Source of the DNA: Crotophaga sulcirostris
Taxonomy: Eukaryota > Chordata > Aves > Cuculiformes > Crotophagidae
Direction: 5' to 3'
Assembly: GCA_013397455.1 (NCBI GenBank)
Contig: VYZB01000330.1
Location: 771,137 to 835,136, forward strand
DNA: 64,000 nucleotides
The stretch's first letter is position 1; each line of letters begins with the position of its first letter. A model generated the notes under the pieces. That model worked only from the letters and a program-made list of their open reading frames with translations. It did not search any database and had not been told where the DNA came from. The translations under genes and the position numbers were made by a program. Of the stretch, positions 33,801 to 45,800 are shown piece after piece.

Positions 33801-36800
33801 ATGATAAGATCACAGCATCTCCAGATTTGGTCTTGGAAGTAACCGGAAATGAAAGAAACAAGTGCAAGCACACAACTACGTTGTCTATTGTCATATTTCA
33901 GAAGCAGCCCATTCTTGCAGGAAGCATTTTTAACAACTAAATAATAGTAATTAAAAATACCTCTTAAGTTTATTTCCTCTGCTCAAGGGTCCACTTCAAT
34001 ATTTTGTCTGATGGGCTTTGGAAGAGCCTTGCTGCAAATGCTGGTATTAAATGTTCACTGTGGTCAGATGTCCTGCACACTTTTGTTGCACTAACACTTA
34101 TGAAGTGAGGTGATGTAGCAAATTCATTATTTTCACTCAAGCACTGACTGGTAAATATGTAAGAGCGCATCTACAGTTTCACTAGAAATTGCATACAAAG
34201 CACTGGAAAGCAGCCAGGCAGATGTTTGGGAGTGGCACATTCACAAATTAAAAATTTAACTATTTACAGTCAAGCAAGACCGAACAGCAGAATCAGACCT
34301 TTTCATTTGAAATATCTGTCAAGCCACAGCTACCACTGATAAATATATTTACAGCTTTCATCTCACACAATACTAGCAGCTCAATTCCTACACAGCTCCT
34401 TGCTGCCCAGTGACAGGCTGCTCTACAGAACTGACAGGCTAAAAGAAAAACAGTACTTGGGCAGATCAGACCCATAGGCACAGATGAACACAAACAAATA
34501 TACTTTTTGCACCATTTATCTTAGCTGGCTAATACCAACTGTCTCAAAGAACAGCTACTCTGAATACATGATCAAGCTTCTCTCACCCTGACATGACACA
34601 TTATTTTTGCTCCAATATTTTTCTACAGATACAAATAATGACTGCTTTTATCAGTTGCTCTGACAGCAACTAGCATCTAAGAAATGTGTACTGTTATTTA
34701 CCTATAAAAATATGATGGAGAGACTTCCACTTACAGTGATTCTTTCCATGTTAGTTAATAGAAACTGATTAAGGGAATTCTAATGATAGTCCTTCTGCCT
34801 ATAGACAGGAAGGCACAGTAAAAGGTTTTTGGAGATGAAAGGGAACATCACCAGAAAACTCTCTGTTCAGCCTGAAATGTGACAGGAAGAAAACTGATAG
34901 GAATATAACACTGACATACAAGGATGGCTGCCCTTTGCATAAATGTTATTAAATTTACTAAGATGTATGTATGTGTACCACTCATTTGACAAGGGATAAT
35001 AGTTGCAAGGAAGATATATATCATTAATGCTGCATGTAACTTAGCATTCTACCCATATCAGATCAATAAAAGCCACTGGCATGAAGTTCAGACGTGCCTA
35101 TGTAGGGACTCCAAAACAGAGCTTGGTCACTTCCCAAGAAATTAATTTGTCTTATCTCTAGTAGATTATCCATAGATGGTTATTTATGTTTCACATTTGT
35201 CAGTGTTTTTGTATATATGTGTGTATATACATACACACACACACATATATATGTGATTGTTTGATACAGACAGTTTGTTATATATCTACATATCTATATC
35301 CAATAGTCTCAAAAAAACCTGAGCTGTGCCACTCATTTTTGATGGAGCAGAGAAATTGCACAGTGTCCTCATCAGAACTTCTTCCCCCAACTGCTCATCC
35401 TGGGCAGTCTAATATATTTAATTCGTTAATATTCAGAAGGTTCTCCTGCTTCAGTCACTCCGATTGATGCAGTTAATGGTAATGAACTATGGAACAGAGT
35501 AAATGGTGAGTCACAACATGCTGATGCAGCCTCTAATAACACATGCAGGATTAAACAAAGGAACAACAAAAAAACCCCTTAGAACTTACTGTCCAAAACT
35601 TTATGAAGTACTGCAAGACTGTAGCAGCAACAAACAGACAGTACAGTAAGGAATACATTAAAAACAGGAGGAAGAATTTGTAGTTAGAAAATCCCACACA
35701 ATTATTCACCCTAGAAGGAAGGGAAAGAGAAAGAGGTTACTATGATATACAAAAAACAAAATAAAATAAAAACCAATATATTCACCTTCTGCAGAGTATA
35801 ATGTGTATGATGTCAGTGGTATGTCCAGAGCAGCCTGGCACTAGTGTTTCAGAAGAATTTTAAGCCACCATTTTGCCTCAGGCCAAATCATCTGGGCTCC
35901 TCACATAAATTCTGAAGTTCTACAGTACAGGACATGAGCTGGCAAAGCATATGATACATACACTCTGTATAGGAAGCATTGCACACACTATACACTAGGA
36001 ACTTTCTGCGGTCATTGCCAAAGCTAATACAAGCTCCATTGGTTTCAGCAGATGTTGCTCTGGTTACAAAATCACCTTCAGGTCAGCTGCTGATAGCAGT
36101 GGTTTCATAGTGACAAAAGATAATATTTTTACTGACTTCCAGTGAATACAAACTGCAGAAGAGTAACTGTCTGAGCGGGTCTTATGCATCATCTAGAACT
36201 GAGAAGTGGTTGTCACAGTGGAGTGGGTATGTCCTCTCCTGGTACCAACGCTAAACTCAAAAGAAATGTCATTTCTCATAGGTCTTGTTAAAGCCTGGGT
36301 TTCTCTGTACAAAGAGAATCTGCATGATTCAGGCTACTGGGCCTACAACTCTGTGTTGCAACACACCAGGAACAAGATTTCTTTTCACATATTAAAGCCA
36401 CAAGGAATTATGTGAAAACCAAGTTTTACTTCAAAGTTGCATTTTTGAAGCAGCATCTAATTCATCATGTAAGATAATTCAGCGTTATTATACTGATTTA
36501 TTTTGTTTTTATAAACTTACCACGGACAATGGTGGTCCATTTTTAATACACATCTGAAAGAGATAATTTCCAGTAAGTTAAAGCAAAAAACACATTTTCT
36601 TTCTAAGTCACATACTTTTAGCTTCTATGGGTTCGTGGGTTGGTTGGGTTTGTTTTTGAAGTATTTTGCCCCACTGCATCTTTTTCAAGTGCTTCTCAAT
36701 GATGCCAGTTCTCTGTACTACAGCAGCCATCCTTTCATCCAAAACCAGCAAGTGAGATTCAGGAGAGCTATTAAGCAAGTTTCTTAAATGAACATGGGGA

Positions 36801-39800
36801 ACATTACTGAACAACACCACGTAACAGTTCATTAAGCCACACTAGTTTTTATGTGCACATTGAGAGAAAACAAATCCAAAGGACCCTTCAGAGTTGTGTG
36901 GATTAAGTATGTTAGCCTGGCATTCACTTAGCAACTAAGTCTACCTTTGGGCCATTTCTGCTGCCTTTTTTATTTGCCGTTTGCTCATTTGTTCTTTAAA
37001 GCTAATCGAGGAGAAGAGTCACACAGTGGGTGGTTTTAATAGTCCACACACCATTTTCATCCAGTTTTAGCATCAGGACAGATACGAGACATTTCAGACA
37101 TACAGGCACTCACTGTACTGGCTAATCAATTTGATTTTAGCCAAAACACGTGCATTAGGTTCTTCAGTTAATTAGACTTCCACAAGCTCAGCCTACTGAA
37201 GTTTCACTCACAGCCTCAGCCTTCAGTGCCCTTACAGAATTCTCTGATGATCCAGAAAGAGGCTAGGGAATAGCAGTGATATCTTTGGAAAGGTTAAGGT
37301 ATGCAATTCCCCTGTCAATCTTTGAGATAAAGATTTTTGGCATGATTAGTAGCACACACCTGTTTCAAGGCTGCAGAAGTAAAATACAATAGAAGAGTTC
37401 TATAATAAGCATTTGCTGGTGCTGATATCTTAGACTTTCCTTTCCTTATTTTCAANNNNNNNNNNNNNNNNNNNNNNNNNNNNNNNNNNNNNNNNNNNNN
37501 GTTTCCTAAAAAGTTCAGCCACTTTGAACAATGAGCCTGCAATAATAATATTGCACCAACAGGAGGAAATTTGTTCTTTCAAGAAAAACCAGGTACTGAG
37601 GGTCTGGGAGAGGAACAAATAGTAAAACATGTTGATATTCAAGGGCTGGCACATTGAAGACAAGAACACACTAAAGTGATGATTGCAAGAGAGAAAAATC
37701 CATCATGTCAAATTCAGTAACTTACATGTCACATGCAGAACAGTGGTGGCAGCGGTCAGGTTTGATTAGCTGGCATCGATCACAGTATCTGATTGCTGCA
37801 TTCAAGTGGTAAGAGTTAAGCCATTAGAACTCATTTAACTTTACAAAGATTTTCCCCTTTAACATGAACTAAATCTTGAAGAGCTTCCTTCCCTCCCCTG
37901 CCGCATGTGTTCTCACTGACTTTCATGTGCCTATGATAGGTATTTTTGAGTTCTTTAAATTCTTTCATGTTACATTTCTTAAAACACTGACATTTATTAC
38001 CACTGTGCTTAGTCCATTTTTATTTACTCTTCAGCTCCCCATTCTTCCCATCTTCCATCCTCTGGCACTGATCCCCTATCACTTATCCTCTCTTTCACGT
38101 CTGGGCAGGGTACTCTGTCATCTCATTGTGAAACTGCATTCTTTCAGCAAGCCAACTTTCTGCATTAGCTTTCTCTATCCTTTTCAACAAATAGTGATCT
38201 AGCAGACTGTTCAGTAAATTAGCCTTTCCTCATCTTTCCTGGATATTTTTAAACAAGCCTTCAGGCTCTTCTCAATGGAAATAAGACATCAGCATAGGCA
38301 GTTTGAAAGGAGGAGAAAAACCAACACTATAAGCTAAGCAGAACTGCCAAGAGCTGTCAAGAGCTTCCCAAGACCACTCCAGGAATTTAAGACTGGGATT
38401 CCCTTAAAGGGAGGCTTGTATTTAAAAAGGCAATGTGTACTTAGATTTTGTTTTGAAAGTCACAGTAAACAGTAATTCTGAGTAGTTTATGTTTTTGGAA
38501 AACTCTACAGGGTTGCTAGTTTTAAGAGAAGCGGACATACACACACATATAAAAGCTAGATTTTTCAAGAATATACATATGTATAAGATGGCAGTTTCAC
38601 AGATCACTCATACATAAGTTGGAATAAAAATGCCTATACGTATTAAAGGCAAATACCGAAATAGCCCATAACCAGCTTTGTACTGAATTACAGATGGCAA
38701 TGAAACATTTATTCGTTCTTAAATTCTAACTTTAAGTATGATGTTTCTCCTCCTGCTGAACTGAAAGAGCTCAGAAAAAGAAGTTTAAAGGGATAGAAAT
38801 GATTACAAGATTGAGTAAAGAGTTTAATTTTCTCTATTTCTAGCTGTATTTCTTTGCTGTGTTTAGTTTTTAAAGCCACAATTAGAGATAAATGTTGTCA
38901 TCTATCCGCTTGCTAGAAGAGGATTTTTTGGTTTTTAATTCCAAATAGTGGCTACATGTTGAGATCCCCAAACAAAGAACTCCATTTTCTCTTAGGGAAA
39001 AAAAAACCCAGCTCAAACAAATAACAAGGCAAGGTCACGGCCTTTGCAATATGTGCTTCATAGATTGTTCATTCAGTGACATCAAATGAATTTTGCTGAA
39101 TTAAACTAGCAGCTTCAGGAGCACAGAATTATCTCCATATCTCACCTCTCGATGCTGTTGTCGTATAGATAGGCAAGTCTTTAGCGGCTCTTCTCAAAAT
39201 CTCCTGCTGGGATTCTGGCCTCTCTTCTTTTTCATATTGTTCTTTATCAGCTTTTGACAAGCAGAACTAGGAGGGAGGGAGAAAATGGAACAAAGGGACG
39301 AGATTAATTATTAACTTTGTGTTCTAGTCAAACTTCAAGGAAAAGGCCCTATGTATCCTAACCCTATGCCTTTGGAGAGCCCCCACTTGCTGACCCAAAC
39401 CCCCCTATATAAAGGAAAAAGAATGTTACAGGAACTACTGGAAATCCTTAAGAACTTCACAATGGTTCTGGGCTTATTTTAAAGAAAATAATAGAACAGA
39501 GATAAGAGATTATCTATAGCATTTTCCCTTCAACACAAAGCAAGGCAGAGACTGAGGAGAGTTTTAAGAAAGCGCAACCTTCCCTTTAATTCCTGCTAAG
39601 CATAAATTTAAACCATCTGTGAAAAAGAAGAAGGTATAACGGTCCTTTGCTGCTACAGGGCACTAAATTTCTCTTATCCCACTTCCTCTCTCTAAATAAG
39701 AAAGGGGTACAAGCCTCATGGCTTCAGCCCAGAAGCTGAAAGAGTTTAACTGCCAAGTAAAAATATTTACTTGGGAGGAGTCAGCACTGGTCTCAAAATC

Positions 39801-42800
39801 CATGAGCTGTATTGAAAGCAACTTCAGCAAAACCTGTACAGTTTGAGAGTTACAATTCTGAGTAAAGCATGAGGAGCATTCCTGCTGAAGCCTCACTGAA
39901 ATGTAAATCTTTACCAGAACAATCTGGAGAGCTTTTACTCACTTGTGAAACACTTGGCTCAGTATCCACTGAAACTATGAGCTTTACCATTAAGCCCCAC
40001 AAACCCAAGTGTGCTGACAAGCCACTGCAGAACTGGGGCCGGATTCACTGTTTCCTTTGGTATTTTTCTGTTCCGAAGCACTTTTAAACTTTGAGCTGCC
40101 TGCACGGACTACAAGAGTCCTTTTTATGAGCATACATAGACAAAGTATTCATGAAAGTGAGTGGAAAGTGCTGCGTGTGCAACTGGAACAAAAATTGGCT
40201 TAATGTGGTTTAATAAGACCATATTTTCCTACCAAGAACATGTATTTGATTAGTTCACATGGATTTTCCTCTCATCCTGTACTTTTTCCTCTTTTGGATT
40301 ACAGACAGTTGGCAAGCAGCAATGAAGCACTTACAGAAAGGAGGAAGCAGTAAGACATTGCTGCAATTTCTCTGCGTTATTTCTTAACCCAGAATGCAAA
40401 TAAGTTGCCTCATATCTCAAAGAATCTAGTTAAACCTCCTGTTACATACACTATTGTCCCACTTATTGAGCCTACCCACCATTCAGGGCTGAAGCATGAA
40501 ACATAATCCCCTTTTAAATAATCAGAAACCAGGATCAATCTAGGCAAAGAGTAAAATTGAAGTTTAACATTTCAGTCATCACCAAGAGTTTGACCTCATT
40601 TTTTAATATCCGTCTCTCTGCCAGATATTTACTCAAATATGAAAACTGGAGAAGCTCACATCAAAAGTTTAAGGTAGATGTGAAGCATCATGCCAGCAAA
40701 CAGTCGTTCAATATGCCTTCCTCCCTATCGCCCTTGCGAGTCTAAGTGACCACATACCTGCCTCCATGACCTGCAACCAGTCAGAGGTGGCATTAAACAT
40801 GAAATACTACTTCTAGGTGACTTCTATGGCAAACCATTAACACGCAGAAAAGGAACTAAATCCCAAGATTTTAAAATTTTAATTTGTTTAAGTAACATCA
40901 TAGTATTACTACAAAAACTCTGGATGGGATTTTAATTTTCCAAAGAGTTATATTTTGGTTCTAATTTCAGAAATTAGTAAGGACCATGAGACCACAGTCT
41001 CTTTGGACAATGGCAGGATACGTTTAAACACATCAAAAGTTGTCTGTTACCACATAGCTAGCAGAATTTCCAATGAGGTTCCAGCAGTTCTTATTGAAAA
41101 CAGAAAGAGCCCCTTTGTTTCCTTCCTCTTTCCTCTTTCTGGATCTTGTATAATGCTGATTGTTCCCTCTTATGACAAACACATAGGGATTACACCAAGA
41201 AAACAGCAGCTGCAGAATCTTTTTTTAGTTCAATAGTAAGATCACAGGATGCTATTTTTTTGCAAGAATGGCTAATTTGAATGACTAAAAATATATACGT
41301 TTACACTCTCATACAATGGGGAAATTCTGAAGTCAGGTTTTGTTTTTAAGTAAAACCAGCATAAACTACTCATTGCTACATGAACAGAAAGGACTTGCCC
41401 AGAGAAAAAAAAACGTAGTGGTGGGGTTATTGTTTGGTTGGGTTTTGTGGTTTTTCTGGTGTGTGTTTTTTGTTGTTTTTATGCCTTGTGTTTTCTTTCT
41501 CTCTTTTTAATGCTAGTTGTAGAACAAATTTGTATTAAATCTGATCTACCCCCACACTTGATATAGGAATATTCATTACATGCCATATGCCCAAACCATC
41601 CCCTTCACCCACTGAATATGAAGTTTGTTACACCGTTATTGTAACTACAGGATAAGCACTGTCAGAAGAAATTTTCTGTTATTGAAGAATCCAAGCAGAC
41701 AGGGTAAATTATCAGGCATTAGCTTTATGAAAAGCTCTAGTTCATACAGCTTTACAAAACCCGGAATAACAAGGTTCCAACCACATTTCAATTAGGTAAC
41801 CTGCTTGACTTTATCATTTTCCTGCAGAGCTATGCCAGATAAAGCCAAAACAAACCACCCCGAAGACAAGTTCCTTTGAATTTTTCAGTTTAACAATTCA
41901 GTACTACTCTTTTTGCTTAGCTGAACAGAAGAAGAGTCTTGAGCTTTTTTCACTTTATATTCTGTAGCTTTCTAAGATACAGATCCTTAAGCCATAATTA
42001 AGCACTGCAGAACAGTGTTTGCTTTCCCTTAGAAGCATGGTTTTAACTCTTTAAAAAAAATGGTTTAAGGTTGACATTAGCACTGAAAGTCGGTCTTGCC
42101 AAAAACAGAGTAAAAATTCAACCCCCATAAAGCAATCAAAACCTCAAACAGTTTAGTCAATTTAAAAGCTATCTAAAACCAAGGAAAGGAAGGGAAGTAT
42201 TTTAAATCTGATGCCAGTATTTAATCCTTACATACATACAACTTAGAGAGAAGAGAAAACAAGGTAATCCATCTCAGGCTTATTATAATCAATACTGTTC
42301 TTTTTCAAAACAAAACTTCTTACAGTCATCATGCATTCTACAGCCATTATCTAAAGCTCCTTTATGTATAAACTTCTAAATTGTCATTAGCCTTAACTCT
42401 TGACTTTCTACTAAGTGGTTCAGTCCTCCAGGTTATAAGTATACAATGTATTACTACTTTTCTTACCCAAACAAAAGACAAAACTGCCTAAAATGGAAAT
42501 ATAAAAATGCTGTAATTGTATTTGATTTATTGGTTTTCAAGATCCCAAGTTTCAAGCAAGCTAATTCATGGCAAAGCACTGTACATGACTGTCAAACTTG
42601 TGATGAATTAAATGCACATTTTGTATAAGGAAATGTCATTACACAGAGAACAGAGTATTTTAAGAGTAATTTGATAATATTCATCCATAATACACTGTCA
42701 TGCTCTTCTATCTTAGATCATGAGAAGGGAAAGGTGAATCATACAGTACTGCAAACAAGTTTCATCACTGAAAACAGTTCAGCTACTTATAAAAAAGGCA

Positions 42801-45800
42801 TTGACATTTTTCTATCGTTATATTTACCTCCTTAGAGGGGGATGCAGGAGATGTGAAAATTGTCTTCCAGTAGGACCATACAAACATGACAAATGACAGA
42901 TGAAAAACCACAAGGTAGACAACTGCAATAAAATACAAATAAGAGTTTGGTGAATATAGCTGAAAAGAACATGAAATAAAATCCCTGATATTTGATGAGG
43001 GCTAAACTATGACACTATGAATCACCTGAAAAATGTTTATATTAAACCCTCTTCCCTGGGTAGACTTGGCACTCTAGGAGTAGCCACTAAAAAAAAAAAA
43101 AAATCACTGAATGTGGCAGTTGCTGCTTTTCAAACAGCTCCTCAAGCAGCTCCTCATAACAATATGGTTTTAGCACAATTCCAAAACAGACTTTGAAGAG
43201 AAAAAGCACACCAAGCAACCAAACAAAAAAACCCAGAACTGAACACAGCTTTGCCTGTGGCATGTGAGTGACTAACCTTTTTGGACAAAGAAGATGCTGC
43301 AATTCTGTTGTAGATTATCATGAGGTATTTGACAACTGACCTACAGAATTCATTTTAATTTCTACTTCTAATAGAAACATCACAGTATTGTGCCATTGCA
43401 GAAGCCACTGGTCATCAATGACAGCAAAAACTCCAAACCAAGGGTTTGGAGAAGACTGCACTCTGAGATGAGATCTAGCTGTGAATTAAGAACTATCTAA
43501 GCATCTTCTTTTAAATCATCATAGGAATATAACCTGGAAGAATCCTGCCATTATAGTCACAGTGCAGACAAGCTATAAGTGGCTTTAGTAGGGAGCTCAA
43601 TTAATTTATGAATGGGTCTGTGTGATACCGCTGCCTTACAGACCAGAGACCCAGATCTTGTGACCCAGGATGCTTCTTTCAATCTTGTTTCCTCTAACGG
43701 TTTCTTTTATCACTCGTCAAGAGGAAACAGATCAGTTGTGTCAGAAGAGCAAGCCTTAGGAAAGAAGCTATGCTAAATATTTACATTATCTTCACTTAAA
43801 TACTATCTTGAGTTGCAGGAAGAAGGAAACTTGACCTACTTTCCCGTGTACATAAAGAAAGTCCCTTAAGAAGCTGTATGACATACTTCATGGATGGCCA
43901 AACAGGCTTGTAACTTTGGGAACTTCCAACAGCTCAGAAAATGCCTGTGCACAGTCACAGAAGACGTGGTCTTAATTTATCATCTTTCAGAATTTTCATT
44001 GCTTGCCGCAGTAAAAAACCCACACAAACCGTATTTCAGCTTTCTATAGAGAATTTTGCTTTCTAATTTTGCCTCTGACTCCTCGAACCTTACAGACAGG
44101 TTTGGCAAATTTTCAACTGTGGAGCTGACTGAAGATGCAAGAAGCGAAACCGTTTTCTAAAGCCATCCTAAAATTGTCATCCTGATAGGAAAGAACTTGT
44201 GTATCACTGTATTAGGCACTGCATAATTAGAAATAGTCTTTTATTAAAAACATTCTATACGCATTCAAATGTAATGCAGTTAAGCAATTAAAGCATAATA
44301 AAATGGTTTGGAAAAGAGAAGAAAAAGGACACAAAATCAGAGCAGAATCTGCTGCACAGATCAGAGCTTCAGGGGAAAAGAGAGTGAGAGGAGTTGAATA
44401 GAAGGAAAGAGGAAATGAGATACAGGGGAAGGCAGGGCACAGCAAAGCTAACTTACACAGTAAACAGTTCCATTCTGCCCATAAAAATCACCCCTGGAAT
44501 TCAAATTCTTCTGAAGGATTATTTTTAGTGCACACACAATACCTCAAACAGCAGAACCTCAAAGTTTTGTCACAGGCTGTAAATGCCCCAGCACCACACA
44601 GGACAACAGACACCAAGGCTGGCTGCAGCAAGGGTACAGGTCTGGGCCAGTGCTACCAGTATTTACTAGAAAGAGGCAGCTGTTGCAGTGGGCTTGCACT
44701 CTTGCAATAATCTTGCAATCTGTCCCCATTATTAAAAGCAAAGGGCATGTCCTCAGCAGCCAAACTGGGGCAACTCAAAGGAGAGCAAGGCTTTCATGGG
44801 TGTTCCAGTGATGGGCACCACCCAGCCTAGAGGAGAAAGAGTCTGCAATTACCAGCCATACTGGCCCCACACTGAATAAATTCTTGCTTCTTTTCCTGCT
44901 CTTGTGCTGCTGTTCCTACTGTGATTACGGGTATCTGGATTGTCAGTGCTCCCCAAGAAACGACAGGGAGGGAAGATACCATTTGTGGCAGCTTTACTTT
45001 GGTAGTCCATCCACCCACCCCCTTGGGGAGAGGTAGCTTCTCTGCAGACTACTCCCTGGACCATCTAGCATCAGTTTCCAGTACAAATACAAACCAGCTT
45101 CATTCCTATTCAGCCCATTTTCTTTTAATTACAAGCTAGATGGAAAACATGTCAAAAACCTCAAACCCCAACATCTGCCAGTTTAGCCAGACTCACAGTC
45201 ATGAGGAAGTCCTGCCTAAGCTAAGGGAATCCAGGATTCTCGGTGCCATGCTGTGACCAAGTGAAGTCACTTCTCTCTAAAGGCACTGATGCGTATTAGA
45301 CTATAATTTATGTCCTCGAGAGGACAACGTCTTAAGAAATGCTTTTAGTATCTTCCTAAAATATGCTAAGCTCTCCTAAAATTTATCCTTAACATCCATT
45401 CGTGAATCATTCCCTATACTACTTCCAAGACAAAGTCAGATTACAGAGAGGTAATACTATGTAACAGAAGTACATTATATTGTTAAGAGAGATTCAGAAT
45501 TGACTTTATTCCCCTATCTTACTGAATATAAATCTAGACAGGAACATTAAATTACAAAGAAACAATTAGCCTTAATAGGGTGAAGAAATTGCCACTAATT
45601 TAATCAAAAGTTGTAATTAAGTACTGGAGTAAAAGGATTTGAACACAGTACACTGAAATATGCAGCAAAATACATTTGCTAAGATGATATGTAAATCAAT
45701 AATGTGCAATATCACTGGTACTTTAAGCTTTTCACTCTTCTGATCTTATTTCCTGGGTATTGCAAGTTAGCTTATAAAAACTGTATAAAGTTAATGATAG

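Noticed and set aside
37315..37669. Open frames spanning the N run
   Set aside because: The unknown bases are translated as X, and the frames have no support outside the gap.
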